A stretch of DNA of 64,000 nt from Flaviaesturariibacter aridisoli. Lineage in GTDB: Bacteria; Bacteroidota; Bacteroidia; Chitinophagales; Chitinophagaceae. The notes under the pieces are model-generated. The model ran no database searches. It had not been told where the DNA came from and was given only the letters and a program-made list of their open reading frames with translations. Below, piece after piece: positions 26,669 through 36,600 of this stretch (within the stretch, counting starts at the first letter, position 1; each line of letters starts with the position of its first letter). The stretch spans positions 1 to 64,000 of the forward strand of contig NZ_SKFH01000009.1 in the NCBI RefSeq assembly GCF_004343705.1, in the 5' to 3' direction. The position numbers and the translations under genes were made by a program.

Positions 26669-26676
26669 TAATTTTA
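26669..26676 (+). promoter_or_regulatory. -7 element, predicted leaderless promoter of mgtC-like gene
   Basis: TAATTTTA (one base off consensus), then CAGCA and the ATG at 26682. Confidence 0.5.
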
Positions 26677-26681
26677 CAGCA

Positions 26682-27314
26682 ATGCTTACCTGGCCACAAC
26701 TTATCGGGCAACTGCTGATGGTCGTTCTTGTGGGCGGGCTGATCGGCGCGGAGCGCGAGTTCCGCAGCAAGTCGGCCGGCTTCCGCACGATGATCCTTAT
26801 CTGCCTCGGCTCCTGGATCTTCACCACGCTGTCGATGACCATTTCGCACAGCTCCGACGACCGCATTGCCTCCAACATCGTTACCGGCATCGGCTTCCTC
26901 GGCGCCGGCGTCATCTTCAAAGCCGACAACCGGATCAACGGGATCACCACCGCCGCCACCATCTGGGCAACGGCCGCCTTGGGCATGGGCATCGCAGACG
27001 GAGCCTATAAACTCGTGTTGCTGGCTACCCTGCTGGTGCTGGCCGTGCTCTGGCTGCTCACACGCCTCGAGACCTATATCGACCGGGTCAACCAGTCGCA
27101 TACCTACCGTGTTGTGTCCGATTACCGCGAAGACCTGCTCAAGGAATACGAGCAGCTGTTCGACGACTGCCACCTGCGCTACAAGCGCCTCAAGCGCACG
27201 CGCCGCGGCGACAGCATCATCGGCACCTGGTACGCACAGGGTTCCGAAAAAAACCACAACCGGTTCACCAGGCTGCTGATGCACCATCCTTCGGTGCGCG
27301 AATTTGAATTTTAA
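26682..27314 (+). CDS. MgtC/SapB family membrane protein
   Basis: A 210-aa protein with four transmembrane helices in the N-terminal 130 residues: GGLIGAEREFRSKSAGFRTMILICLGSW, IVTGIGFLGAGVIFK and GITTAATIWATAALGMGIADG are MgtC hallmarks. A cytoplasmic C-terminal domain follows, differing from the ACT-like domain of Salmonella MgtC. The family modulates F-ATPase and magnesium adaptation. Its last four bases overlap the convergent MarR gene. Confidence 0.9.
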   Translation: MLTWPQLIGQLLMVVLVGGLIGAEREFRSKSAGFRTMILICLGSWIFTTLSMTISHSSDDRIASNIVTGIGFLGAGVIFKADNRINGITTAATIWATAALGMGIADGAYKLVLLATLLVLAVLWLLTRLETYIDRVNQSHTYRVVSDYREDLLKEYEQLFDDCHLRYKRLKRTRRGDSIIGTWYAQGSEKNHNRFTRLLMHHPSVREFEF

Positions 27315-27928
27315 CCACGCGGTCCCAACAGGTCTTTCAAGGGCCGCAGCTGGTGCAGCGGGCTTTGGGCGGCATCGATCTTATCGAGCAGGGCCGACAG
27401 TTGCGCGCGCTCGGCCGCATCGAGCACAGCCAGCGGGTCGGCGGGGCCGGCGAGCGCCTTGAGGGCGGCGAGCAGCAAGGCATGCCCCTTCGGCGTCAGC
27501 ACCACGAAGCTCGAGCGCCCGTCGTCGGGGTTGGCTTCCTCGCGCAGCAGGCTGTCGGTGCGTAGCCGCTTGAGTAGCAGGCTCCCTGCGGCGGATTCCA
27601 ACAGGCACTGGCGCAGCAGCTCCGACTTGGTAGAGCGTCCCATAAAAAGCAGGGTGGCCAGCAAGGTCAGGTCGTCGCTGCCGGAAAGGCCGGCTGCACG
27701 CAGGGTGGGCTTGCCGGCCAGCGCAAACAGGCGGTGAAGCCGTGCGATGAGGATGCCCGTCAGTTGCTGCGGCGAAGGCGCAACCTTAGGGGGAACCGCC
27801 GCGGCGGGTTTACCGGCGGGGCTCAAACGCGGTTGCTCACGGATCAGCCATACCCCGAAGGCCGTGGCATCGGCAGCACCACCCGCGGCCAGGTACCGAC
27901 TCCAAAGCTGTTCCATTTGCTCGGTCAT
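27311..27928 (-). CDS. MarR family winged-helix regulator
   Basis: A 205-aa protein with a MarR-type winged helix at about residues 85-165: LLATLLFMGRSTKSELLRQCLLESAAGSLLLKRLRTDSLL, then REEANPDDGRSSFVVLTPKGHALL as the wing. The N-terminal 50 residues are Pro/Ala-rich. The start at 27928 lies 3 bases after a -7-like TAATATTG on the minus strand. The frame stays open far upstream only because it is antisense to the receptor gene. It is divergent from the TonB-dependent receptor (96-base gap), which it may regulate. Confidence 0.78.
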   Translation of the reverse strand: MTEQMEQLWSRYLAAGGAADATAFGVWLIREQPRLSPAGKPAAAVPPKVAPSPQQLTGILIARLHRLFALAGKPTLRAAGLSGSDDLTLLATLLFMGRSTKSELLRQCLLESAAGSLLLKRLRTDSLLREEANPDDGRSSFVVLTPKGHALLLAALKALAGPADPLAVLDAAERAQLSALLDKIDAAQSPLHQLRPLKDLLGPRG

Positions 27929-28024
27929 GCGCAATATTAGGGGTTGATCGGAAAACAATGTTTGAACAAAAACGTGCGCCACCTGTTTTGGACCGAAACA
28001 AGCACCCGGTAAAACTTCTTGATA

Positions 28025-30469
28025 ATGACTTTCCCGCAGCAACGCTTCCTGCTCCTTCTCCTGTTCCTGGCTTGCGGCCTCGAAACGCTTTGCCAGTCCA
28101 CGGGCCGCCTCACCGGAACCATTGTGGACCGCAACAGCCAGCGACCACTCCCCGGCATTACGCTCACCATTGAGCCCTCGGGCCGCAGCACCGCCAGCGA
28201 CAGCCTTGGAAATTTTGTTCTGCCCGACCTCGCCCCCGGCTCCTATTCGCTCCAGGTTACCGGCGCGGGTTGGGTTGCGCGCAGTGTGCCCAACCTCGTA
28301 GTAACGACGGGCAATGTGCAAACAGTGGTCGTAGAGCTCGAAGCAGCGGTGAAAGAATTGAACGCCGTGATCGTTCAGAGCCGCCGGCCGTCGGTGCGGG
28401 CCGCCACACTTGAAAGCCCGCTGAGCGTGCAGCGCCTCAGTACGGAAGAGATCAGGTCTAACCCCGGCGGCAACTTCGACATCAGCCGCGTCATCCAAAC
28501 CCTGCCCGGCGTCGGGGGCGGCGTTGGCGGCGGGTCGTTTCGCAACGACATCGTGATCCGCGGCGGTGCACCGAGCGAAAACGTATTTTACCTCGACGGC
28601 ATCGAGGTGCCCGTCATCAACCACTTTTCCACGCAGGGCAGCGGCGGCGGGCCGCAGGGCATCCTTAACGTCAGCTTTATCGAAGACGTAAAGCTCAACA
28701 CTTCCGCCTTTGAAGCCCGCTACGACAACGCCCTGAGCAGCGTGTTCCAGTTCCGCCAAAAGACCGGCAACCCCGATCGCCTGCAGGGCAACCTCCGGCT
28801 CAGTGGCACCGAAGCGGCCGCCACTTTCGACGGCCCGCTGGGAAAGAACACGACCTTCCTCGCCTCCGCCCGCCGCTCCTACCTCCAGTTGCTGTTCCGC
28901 CTTATCGACCTGCCTATCCGTCCCAACTACTGGGACTTCCAGTTTAAGACCACGACGCGCCTCAGCCCGCGCACGACCCTCAGCGTACTCGGCCTCGGCG
29001 CCATCGATGAATTCCGGTTCGCCGCCCCGCGCACCGCAACGCCCGAAAAGCTCTACGCCATCAGCAGCAACCCGACGATCAACCAATGGAGCTATACCGT
29101 CGGTGCCACGCTGCGCCGGCTGACGCCACGCGGCTTCTGGAACCTATCCTTGAGCCGCAACACCCTCAACAACCGAGCGGAGGGGTACCAGGACAACCTC
29201 AACCCGGCACCCGGGGAGCAGAACCTCGACATCCGCAGCAACGAAACGGAAAACAAGCTCCGGTTCGACGCCAGCAGCAACTACGCAACGTGGAAACTGA
29301 GCTGGGGCGCCGTGGCGCAATACGTGGACTTCGACAACCGCTTCTACCAGCTTTTCCGGCCGCTGCTGACCGATCCGCAGGGGGCCACGCAGCCGGCGCA
29401 GGAGTTCCGCACCAATGCAAGCACCCACTTCCTGCGCTACGGCGCTTTCGTGCAGGCGGGCACGCGCTTGCTGAACCGGCGCCTCGCGCTTAGCGGCGGG
29501 TTCCGGGTGGATGGCAATGGCGCCGAGAACGGCGAGTCCAACCTGCTTCGGCAGTGGAGCCCGCGCGCCAGCGCTTCCTATGCAATTGCTGATAAATGGA
29601 ACGTCAGTGCCTCCTACGGCCTGTACTACCGGCTGCCCGGCTACACGCAACTGGCTTTCGGCGGCAACGGCGGCGTACCGCTCAACCCGGGCCGCTACAT
29701 CCGCAGCACCCACTGGGTGGGCGGCGTGGAATTCCTGCCGACTGCCAACAGCCGAATTACGCTCGAAGGTTTCCGAAAAAAATACGCCCGCTATCCCGTC
29801 AGCATTTCCGACGGCATTTCGCTGGCCAACAAAGGCACCGAATTCGGCGCCATCGGCAATGAGCCGATCGTGCAAAGCGGTGAAGGAAGGGCCTGGGGGA
29901 TTGAGCTCTTTGCCCAGCAAAAACTGACGAAACGGCTCTATGGCTTATTCAGCTATACGTTTTACCGGAGCGAGTTCTCCAATGCCAACGGACGCTATGC
30001 GCCTTCCACCTGGGACAACCGCCACCTGCTATCGCTCACTACCGGCTACAAGGCCGGCCCCAACTGGGAGTTCGGGCTGAAGTTCCGCTACCAGGGCGCC
30101 GCTCCGTTTACGCCCTACAACCTCGAGGCGAGCCGCCTTAACTACTTCTCGCTGGGCCGTGGCGTCCCCGACTATCTCCGTATTAATACGGAACGGCTGC
30201 CGGCCTTCCATGCTGCCGACATCCGCGTTGACCGGCGGTGGAACTTCCGCAGGCTGTCGCTCGACGTGTTCCTGGACATACAGAACGTGTATGGCGCGGG
30301 GGGCTCTTCGCTGCCGTTCTACACCTTCCAGCGCAATGCCGACAACAGCGCTTTCGTCACCACTGATGGACAGGCGCCCCAACGTAACGGCAGCAATACC
30401 GTCCCGGTGGTGCTGCAGGACAACGACGGCCGGCCGCTGCCCACGATCGGGTTCATCCTGGAATTTTAA
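28025..30469 (+). CDS. TonB-dependent receptor with CarboxypepD_reg-like domain
   Basis: An 814-aa outer-membrane receptor. It has a signal peptide (FPQQRFLLLLLFLACGLETLCQ), a carboxypeptidase-regulatory-like beta domain (TGRLTGTIVDRNSQRPLPGITLTIE, about 25-105), and a plug with VIVRGGAPSENVFYLDGIEVP-like signature. A long beta-barrel follows, ending in an aromatic Phe (IGFILEF). It lacks a SusD partner, so the cargo may be a siderophore, peptide or other compound. I use the ATG at 28025, two codons after a TTG. It overlaps the convergent glycosyltransferase gene by four bases. Confidence 0.9.
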   Translation: MTFPQQRFLLLLLFLACGLETLCQSTGRLTGTIVDRNSQRPLPGITLTIEPSGRSTASDSLGNFVLPDLAPGSYSLQVTGAGWVARSVPNLVVTTGNVQTVVVELEAAVKELNAVIVQSRRPSVRAATLESPLSVQRLSTEEIRSNPGGNFDISRVIQTLPGVGGGVGGGSFRNDIVIRGGAPSENVFYLDGIEVPVINHFSTQGSGGGPQGILNVSFIEDVKLNTSAFEARYDNALSSVFQFRQKTGNPDRLQGNLRLSGTEAAATFDGPLGKNTTFLASARRSYLQLLFRLIDLPIRPNYWDFQFKTTTRLSPRTTLSVLGLGAIDEFRFAAPRTATPEKLYAISSNPTINQWSYTVGATLRRLTPRGFWNLSLSRNTLNNRAEGYQDNLNPAPGEQNLDIRSNETENKLRFDASSNYATWKLSWGAVAQYVDFDNRFYQLFRPLLTDPQGATQPAQEFRTNASTHFLRYGAFVQAGTRLLNRRLALSGGFRVDGNGAENGESNLLRQWSPRASASYAIADKWNVSASYGLYYRLPGYTQLAFGGNGGVPLNPGRYIRSTHWVGGVEFLPTANSRITLEGFRKKYARYPVSISDGISLANKGTEFGAIGNEPIVQSGEGRAWGIELFAQQKLTKRLYGLFSYTFYRSEFSNANGRYAPSTWDNRHLLSLTTGYKAGPNWEFGLKFRYQGAAPFTPYNLEASRLNYFSLGRGVPDYLRINTERLPAFHAADIRVDRRWNFRRLSLDVFLDIQNVYGAGGSSLPFYTFQRNADNSAFVTTDGQAPQRNGSNTVPVVLQDNDGRPLPTIGFILEF

Positions 30470-31479
30470 GAGGAGCGGAACAAGCGGGCCTCGGCCTTTC
30501 CCACCAGCTCGTCGATACTGATGTCTTTCATGCATTTGAAGTGCCCCTGTGGACATTTGTCGCGGCCGATCTTGGTGCAGGGGCGGCACCAGAGCTTGTG
30601 TACCTGCACGTCGTCGTACGGACGCCCATGGTGCAGCAGGTAGTTGTCGCCGTAGTAAGGCACCATGCCGAACGACGGTGTCGTGCTGCCCCACACCGCG
30701 ATGACGGGCTTCTTCAGCGCCGCCGCGATGTGCATCAGGCCCGTGTCGTGGGCTACCACCAGCTTCGACTTCCGCACCAGGTCCACGCTTTCATTAAGCT
30801 TGAACTTGCCGCAGGCGTTGTATACTTTGACCGGATCCACGGACGCGATCTCTTCGCCTTCGGCGGCCTCTTCGGGGCCGCCCAGTAGCAGGACGGGATA
30901 GGGCATCTTGCGGCACAGCTCCTGTAACTTATAAATGGGAAGCTTTTTCGTTTTGAACGACGCGCCGATCACCACGGCAACAAAACCAAGCTGGTGCGAG
31001 GTGGGAATGTCGCTCCAGGGCACTTCGTCTTCGGGGCCGGTGAAATAATCCATCCCCTTTCCATCATTGACGACACCGAAAGACGCCACCGTTTCGAGGT
31101 AACGGTCGATGATGTGCACCTTCGGCATCACGTTCCATTTGAGCTTCACGAAAATGAGCTTCTGGAAGTTGAGCTTGTTGAAGGAATGCGCCGGCAGCTT
31201 CAGGCTGCGCTTCAGCCGCAGCGTGCGCAGGTTGTGGTGCAGGTCGATGATGTGGTCGAAGCCCTCGGCCTTTAGTTCCGCGATCATCGCTTCCCAGTCG
31301 GCCTGCAGCACGTGGATCTTGTCGATATACGGGTTGTGCTGCACCACCGCGCGGAACTGCGGCTTTACCAGGAAATGCACTTCGGCGCCGGGCACCTGCG
31401 TCTTGAGGCAGCGCACGACGGGCGTGGTGAGCACGATGTCACCGATGGAGGAAAAGCGGACAACGAGAAACTTGGGCAT
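30466..31479 (-). CDS. Glycosyltransferase family 9 (heptosyltransferase-like)
   Basis: A 337-aa GT9 enzyme, probably adding a heptose or similar sugar to the LPS core from an ADP-sugar. It starts MPKFLVVRFSSIGDIVLTTPVVR, the classic GT9 opening. The C-terminal domain has VVIGASFKTKKLP and VAHDTGLMHIAAALKKPVIAVWGSTTPSFGMVPY, the donor-binding site. A conserved-looking Cys cluster is near the C-terminus (LWCRPCTKIGRDKCPQGHFKCMKDI). Confidence 0.92.
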   Translation of the reverse strand: MPKFLVVRFSSIGDIVLTTPVVRCLKTQVPGAEVHFLVKPQFRAVVQHNPYIDKIHVLQADWEAMIAELKAEGFDHIIDLHHNLRTLRLKRSLKLPAHSFNKLNFQKLIFVKLKWNVMPKVHIIDRYLETVASFGVVNDGKGMDYFTGPEDEVPWSDIPTSHQLGFVAVVIGASFKTKKLPIYKLQELCRKMPYPVLLLGGPEEAAEGEEIASVDPVKVYNACGKFKLNESVDLVRKSKLVVAHDTGLMHIAAALKKPVIAVWGSTTPSFGMVPYYGDNYLLHHGRPYDDVQVHKLWCRPCTKIGRDKCPQGHFKCMKDISIDELVGKAEARLFRSS

Positions 31480-31484
31480 CGCCG

Positions 31485-31492
31485 CAAAGCTA
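31485..31492 (-). promoter_or_regulatory. -7 element, predicted leaderless promoter of the GT9 gene
   Basis: On the minus strand TAGCTTTG, exact, followed by CGGCG and the ATG at 31479. Confidence 0.6.
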
Positions 31493-31539
31493 GAGAAACC
31501 TTGGTAAGGATGTCATTAATCCATGAACCGGTTGATGGA

Positions 31540-32763
31540 TTATTCCTCCACATAGTTCAGGTCCTTCCCGAAGGTTTCCTTCGTCATCAGCGCCGCGGCC
31601 ACGGTAAGCACCATGATGACCAGCGCGGTGAGCCAGCCGCCGGTGTAGTAGTCGGTGGCGCCGCGAAGGGCTTTGAACAGCGGCAGGATGAGCACGGCGA
31701 GCATGCCGCGCACCATGTTGGGAATGGTGGTGGCGGTGGTGGCCCGCAGGTTGGTGCCGAACTGCTCGGCCGCCATCGTAACGAAGATGGCCCAGAACCC
31801 GGTACCGAAGCCGAGGCCGGCGCAGACCCAGTACATCGCCGCGGGCGTCGCGTTCTGCAGGGCGGTGAAAAACAGGATAATGAACAGGGCCGTGATCGCG
31901 TAGAAGAGGAACAGGGCCTTCTTGCGGCTGCGGAACCACTGGCTGACGAGCCCGATGAGGATGTCGCCGATGGAGATGCCCACATACGCATACATGATCG
32001 CCTTGCCGGGATCCACGGAGCCGCGCACACCCATGGCCTTCCCGAAGTCGTTTGCGAAGGTCACGAGAACGCCGATGACGAACCAGGTAGGCAGGCCGAT
32101 GAGGATACCGAGCAGGTAGCGGCGGAAGCGGTCGCCATTGGTAAACAGCATGAAGAAGTTGCCGCGTTGCACGGTGCTTTCCTTTACATTTTTAAATAGT
32201 CCCGATTCGAACATCGATACGCGCAGGAACAGGAGCAGGAAACCGAGGCCGCCACCGATAAAATAGGCGGTGCGCCAAGGAAAATTTTCTTTTACAATAA
32301 AGGCCGCTACGGCGCCCGTCAGCCCGATGCCGGCCACCAGCGAGGTAGCCACGCCGCGCTTTTCCTTCGGTGTCAGTTCCGACACCAGGGTGATACCAGC
32401 GCCCAGCTCGCCGGCGAGGCCGAGGCCGGCGATGAAGCGGATCCATTTGTATTGGTCCACCGTCTGCACAAAGCCGTTGGCGATGTTGGCAAGCGAATAG
32501 AGCAGGATGGAGCCGAAGAGCACGCTCATGCGCCCCCGCTTGTCGCCCATCACGCCCCAGATGATCCCGCCGAGGAGGAGGCCCCACATCTGCCAGGTAA
32601 GGATGCTTTCTCCACCCGCTTTCAGCGCATCGCCGCCGAGGCCCAGCGACTGCAGGCTCGGGATGCGGATAATGCTGAACAGCAGCAGGTCGTAGATGTC
32701 TACAAAGTACCCCAGGGCCGCTACGACGAGTGCGAAGCTGAAGATGGAGTGGCGCCGGCTCAT
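31540..32763 (-). CDS. Major facilitator superfamily transporter (sugar/metabolite:H+ type)
   Basis: A 407-aa protein with about 12 transmembrane segments. It contains GGIIWGVMGDKRGRMSVLFGS (MFS motif A) and GLGLAGELGAGITLVSELTPKEKRGVATSL (the PESP-like motif of the sugar porter/metabolite-H+ symporter group). The substrate is unknown. The start at 32763 overlaps the stop of the DedA gene in ATGA, suggesting co-translation. The 192 bases of open frame upstream belong to dedA in another frame. Confidence 0.88.
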   Translation of the reverse strand: MSRRHSIFSFALVVAALGYFVDIYDLLLFSIIRIPSLQSLGLGGDALKAGGESILTWQMWGLLLGGIIWGVMGDKRGRMSVLFGSILLYSLANIANGFVQTVDQYKWIRFIAGLGLAGELGAGITLVSELTPKEKRGVATSLVAGIGLTGAVAAFIVKENFPWRTAYFIGGGLGFLLLFLRVSMFESGLFKNVKESTVQRGNFFMLFTNGDRFRRYLLGILIGLPTWFVIGVLVTFANDFGKAMGVRGSVDPGKAIMYAYVGISIGDILIGLVSQWFRSRKKALFLFYAITALFIILFFTALQNATPAAMYWVCAGLGFGTGFWAIFVTMAAEQFGTNLRATTATTIPNMVRGMLAVLILPLFKALRGATDYYTGGWLTALVIMVLTVAAALMTKETFGKDLNYVEE

Positions 32764-33437
32764 AACACGGAGTTCGGGTCGTTGGGGCTGTTGGGCACCA
32801 CTTTCTTCCGGGCGAAGAACAGCTTCCAGATTACCGGGAGTGTTGTAATAAGGATGATGATGATGGCAATCATCTCGATGTGGGCGGCCAGGCTGAAGCC
32901 GAAGCGGCTGCTCACCCAGCTTTCCAGGAAGTAGCCGCCAAGCATCATCGAGCACACCCAGGCCAGCGAGCCGAGCAGGTTGTACAGCATGAAGGTGCCG
33001 CGGTCCATCCGCACAATACCGGCGATGATCGGCGCGAAGGTGCGGATGATGGGCAGGAACTTGGCAAGGAAGATGGTGCCTTTACCGTTCTGCGTATAGA
33101 ACTCCTGGGCACGGAGCAGGTGCTTCTTGCGAAACAGCCAGCTTTCCTTGCGCTCGTAGATCAGCGGTCCGGTCTTGCGGCCAAACCAGTAACCGACAAC
33201 GTTGCCCAGCACGGACGCAAAAACAACGAGGAAGAGGATGAGGGCCACCTTCCAGGCAGTAACGGAGCCGTCGCCGATCTGGCCGCAGAACTTGGAGATG
33301 TAAATGCCCGCAGTAAAAAGCAGGGAGTCGCCGGGGAGAAAAAAGCCCACGAAGAGTCCGGTCTCGGCAAAAATGACGAACAGCAAAATGTAAAGTCCGC
33401 CGTTTTCAATGATCCAATGGATAAGATTATTCAGCAT
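32760..33437 (-). CDS. DedA family membrane protein
   Basis: A 225-aa DedA/VTT-type protein. ENGGLYILLFVIFAETGLFVGFFLPGDSLLFTAG, ASVLGNVVGYWFGRKTGPLIY and FLAKFLPIIRTFAPIIAGIVRMDRGTFMLYNLLGSLAW carry the family's Glu, the second half-helix and the key Arg residues. DedA proteins help recycle lipid carriers and keep the membrane potential. It shares an operon with the MFS gene. Confidence 0.93.
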   Translation of the reverse strand: MLNNLIHWIIENGGLYILLFVIFAETGLFVGFFLPGDSLLFTAGIYISKFCGQIGDGSVTAWKVALILFLVVFASVLGNVVGYWFGRKTGPLIYERKESWLFRKKHLLRAQEFYTQNGKGTIFLAKFLPIIRTFAPIIAGIVRMDRGTFMLYNLLGSLAWVCSMMLGGYFLESWVSSRFGFSLAAHIEMIAIIIILITTLPVIWKLFFARKKVVPNSPNDPNSVL

Positions 33438-33548
33438 GAAAAAAGGTTCTGTAGGTTCTTAACGTTGTAAAGGTTTTGGAAGCTCCCGGAGGGTTTTGAA
33501 AAGTTAGTTGATGACCTCCTTCGCCATTCCTTGTTCCAAATTCCTGGT

Positions 33549-34787
33549 TTATGATTCACTCAGCTCTCCTTCCCACTTGCTCACCACCGAGGTGGCGATG
33601 GAGTTCCCCACGACGTTGGTGGCGGTGCGGAACATATCGCAGAAGTGGTCGATGGGGAGGATGAGGGCCACGCCTTCGGGCGGGATCTTGAACATGGCGC
33701 AGGTAGCCAGCACCACTACCAGCGACGCGCGGGGCACGCCGGCCACGCCCTTGCTCGTAAGCATCAGCACCAGCAGCATCGTGAGTTGCTCGCCCATCGG
33801 CATGTGCATGCCGTAGGCCTGCGCGATGGCCAGCGAGGCGAAGGTCATATACATCATGGAGCCGTCGAGGTTGAACGAGTAGCCGAGCGGCAGCACGAAC
33901 GACACGATGCGGTCGCGGCAACCGAAGCGCTCAAGTTCCTCGGTCAGCTTGGGGAAGACGGCCTCCGAGCTGGTCGTGCTGAACGCCACCAGCAGCGGCG
34001 ACGAAATACGGCGCATCAGTTCCTTCATCCGCGCGCCGAGGATCAGGTAGCCTACGCCCAGCAGCAGCAACCAGAGCAGGGCGATGCCCATGATGAAGTA
34101 AAGGAAATAGCTGGCGTAAAACGTAAAGATGCCGAAGCCGCGCGCAGCCACTACCGAGGCAATGGCCCCGAAAACGCCGAGCGGTGCAAAGTTCATCACG
34201 TAATTGACGACTTTGAGAATAATGTGCGAAGCACGTTCGAGGGCCAGCACTACAGGTTTGGCAAAGTCGCCGATGGAGGCGGCCGCCACGCCGAAGAAGA
34301 TCGAAAACACCACGATCTGCAGGATCTCGTTGGCGGCCATCGCCTCGAAAAAGCTTTTGGGGATGACGTGCTCCACGAAATTCTGGAGCGAGAAGGCCTT
34401 GCCTTTCGTGGCCAGGTCGGCGAGGCCGGCTTCGTCGCGCTGCAGCCCCTTGATGAGGGCGCCGGGCTCGAAGTAGTTGACCAGCACCATTCCCAGCAGC
34501 AGTGAGGCGAGCGACGCGGTAACAAACCAGAGAATGGCCTTGCCCCCCACGCGGCCCACGGCCTTCAGGTCGCCGAGCTTGGCGATCCCCACCACGAGGG
34601 TGGAGAACACGAGCGGCGCAATGATCATCTGCACGAGGCGGATGAAAATGGTGCTGAGGAGTTTGATGTTGGTAGAGAAGGAAGTCTTGAAATCCGGTGC
34701 TCCCTGGTAATAGACCAGGGCGCCGGCCGCCACGCCAAGCAGCATGGCCAGTATGATCATGAGGGTAAGACGGCTTCCTTTATTCAT
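33549..34787 (-). CDS. Dicarboxylate/amino acid:cation symporter (GltP type)
   Basis: A 412-aa DAACS transporter that couples uptake of glutamate, aspartate or C4-dicarboxylates to Na+ or H+. It has FSTTSSEAVFPKL (serine-rich hairpin HP1), GYSFNLDGSMMYMTFASLAIAQAYG (the NMDGT-equivalent motif in helix 7, here NLDGS), TSKGVAGVPRASLVV (HP2) and DMFRTATNVVGNSIATSVVSKWE (helix 8). The Thr-to-Ser change in NLDGS is common in relatives. I use the ATG at 34787; a GTG lies two codons upstream. Confidence 0.93.
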   Translation of the reverse strand: MNKGSRLTLMIILAMLLGVAAGALVYYQGAPDFKTSFSTNIKLLSTIFIRLVQMIIAPLVFSTLVVGIAKLGDLKAVGRVGGKAILWFVTASLASLLLGMVLVNYFEPGALIKGLQRDEAGLADLATKGKAFSLQNFVEHVIPKSFFEAMAANEILQIVVFSIFFGVAAASIGDFAKPVVLALERASHIILKVVNYVMNFAPLGVFGAIASVVAARGFGIFTFYASYFLYFIMGIALLWLLLLGVGYLILGARMKELMRRISSPLLVAFSTTSSEAVFPKLTEELERFGCRDRIVSFVLPLGYSFNLDGSMMYMTFASLAIAQAYGMHMPMGEQLTMLLVLMLTSKGVAGVPRASLVVVLATCAMFKIPPEGVALILPIDHFCDMFRTATNVVGNSIATSVVSKWEGELSES

Positions 34788-34940
34788 AGTCACGCATTCG
34801 GGCGCCGAAAATCGGAAAAAATACGGTGCCCCCCGAAACTTAATTCCGGCGTGCGTTTCCGCTTGTATAAATAGCGCGCGAACCGTATCGCTTAAATGCT
34901 TTATTTTACGACCTTATTATCGATCAACAATTAATTGTTT

Positions 34941-36491
34941 ATGAGTCTGTTCCTTAAAAAGCCCCTCGACCAGATCATGGCGCAGGCGGCTGACAACGAG
35001 AAAGGCCTGAAGCGCACCCTCGGCGCCGGCAACCTCGTGGCCCTCGGTATCGGCGCCATCATCGGCGCGGGCCTGTTCGTGCGTACCGCCGCCGCTGCCG
35101 GCCAGGCTGCCGGTCCGGCCGTGACGCTCTCGTTCATCATTGCTGCCATCGGCTGCGCCTTCGCCGGCCTTTGCTACGCCGAATTTGCCTCGATGATCCC
35201 CATCGCCGGTTCGGCCTACGCCTATTCGTATGTAACGATGGGCGAGCTGATCGCCTGGATCATCGGCTGGGCCCTTATTATGGAATATGCGCTGGGGGCC
35301 GCCACGGTATCCATCGCCTGGAGTGAATACCTGAACAAGCTGCTGGGAGGGAGCATACCATACGAATGGTCGCACTCGCCTTTTGAAAGCATTACCGATG
35401 CCGCCGGCGTACTGCACCATGGCATGATCAACGTTCCCGCCCTGATCATCCTGCTCCTCCTCACCCTGCTGCTGATCCGCGGCACCCAGGAAAGCGCTAT
35501 GGTAAACGCCATCATCGTATTCATCAAAGTCGCCATCGTGATTTTGTTTATCGCGATCGGCTGGCAGTTCATCCGCCCCGAAAACCATACGCCTTATATG
35601 ATCCCGGCCGGCACCCCCCCGGTGCTTGACGGATCGGGCAAAGTGCTGCATAGCTACGACGGCGTTTTCAAGCACGGCTGGGGCGGTGTGCTCGGCGGCG
35701 CGGCCATCGTGTTCTTCGCCTTCATCGGCTTCGATGCCGTTTCTACGGCGGCACAGGAAGCCAAGAACCCGAAGCGCGACATGCCCATTGGCATTCTCGG
35801 CTCGCTTGTTGTCTGCACCATCCTCTACATCCTCTTCGGCCACGTGCTCACCGGCGTTGCTCCCTGGAAAGACTTCGTTGACCCCACCAAAGGATCCGAA
35901 GCTTCCGTAGCCTATGCCATTTCGCAATACATGCACGGCTACGGCTGGCTGTCCACCGCCGTTACGGTGGCCATCCTCGCCGGCTTCTCCTCGGTGATCC
36001 TCGTGATGCTGATGGGCCAGAGCCGCATCTTCTACACGATGTCCAACGACGGCCTGCTGCCCAAAGCCTTTGGCGCCCTGCACCCGAAGTACAAAACGCC
36101 TTATAAGGCCAACTGGATCCTGTTCGTCTTTGTAGGTCTTTTTGCGGCCTTCGTGCCCGGCTCCGTTGCCGGCGACCTGACCTCCTTCGGCACCCTGTTC
36201 GCCTTCGTGCTGGTCAGCCTCGGCGTGCTGATCCTGCGCCGCAAGGAGCCCAGCATGGTGCGGCCGTTCCGAACGCCGGCAGCGCCGGTGGTTTCGATCC
36301 TCGGGGCGGTGATCTGCACGGGTATGATCGTGGCCATCGACACCCGCACCCTGCTCGTGGCCTTCGTCTGGATGCTACTCGGCCTCGTGGTGTACTTCGC
36401 CTACAGCAAGAGCCGCAGCACGCTCCGCCGCGGCACCCCGATGGCGGACCTGCTGCCGACCGCCGACGATTTCGAACGCACCCGGCACTAA
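34941..36491 (+). CDS. Amino acid permease, APC family (cationic amino acid transporter type)
   Basis: A 516-aa transporter with about 12 helices. The N-terminus [32 protein letters not shown] holds the helix 1 substrate-binding GIGAIIG motif. [29 protein letters not shown] is the conserved helix 6 to loop segment. It resembles the YfnA/CAT group. The substrate is an amino acid, not further resolved. A strong terminator follows at 36505-36540. Confidence 0.92.
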   Translation: MSLFLKKPLDQIMAQAADNEKGLKRTLGAGNLVALGIGAIIGAGLFVRTAAAAGQAAGPAVTLSFIIAAIGCAFAGLCYAEFASMIPIAGSAYAYSYVTMGELIAWIIGWALIMEYALGAATVSIAWSEYLNKLLGGSIPYEWSHSPFESITDAAGVLHHGMINVPALIILLLLTLLLIRGTQESAMVNAIIVFIKVAIVILFIAIGWQFIRPENHTPYMIPAGTPPVLDGSGKVLHSYDGVFKHGWGGVLGGAAIVFFAFIGFDAVSTAAQEAKNPKRDMPIGILGSLVVCTILYILFGHVLTGVAPWKDFVDPTKGSEASVAYAISQYMHGYGWLSTAVTVAILAGFSSVILVMLMGQSRIFYTMSNDGLLPKAFGALHPKYKTPYKANWILFVFVGLFAAFVPGSVAGDLTSFGTLFAFVLVSLGVLILRRKEPSMVRPFRTPAAPVVSILGAVICTGMIVAIDTRTLLVAFVWMLLGLVVYFAYSKSRSTLRRGTPMADLLPTADDFERTRH

Positions 36492-36504
36492 ACGACCTGC
36501 TTAA

Positions 36505-36540
36505 CGAAAAAGCCGCCTCTCCCGGGGCGGCTTTTTCGTG
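36505..36540. terminator. Hairpin terminator after the amino acid permease
   Basis: A 14-bp perfect stem ACGAAAAAGCCGCC with its complement (36505-36518, 36527-36540), 8-base loop, A-run and T-run flanks. Likely to act in both directions. Confidence 0.9.
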
Positions 36541-36552
36541 GGGTATAATTCG

Positions 36553-36560
36553 TAATTTTG
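36553..36560 (+). promoter_or_regulatory. -7 element of the yebC gene
   Basis: TAATTTTG, exact, followed by CGCA as at leaderless genes, but the ATG is about 100 bases away. The sequence in between (36565-36660) consists of repeat-like words. Confidence 0.6.
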
Positions 36561-36600
36561 CGCACCTGTCCTTCGACGGCGCCCCGGATGACAGCAGCCC

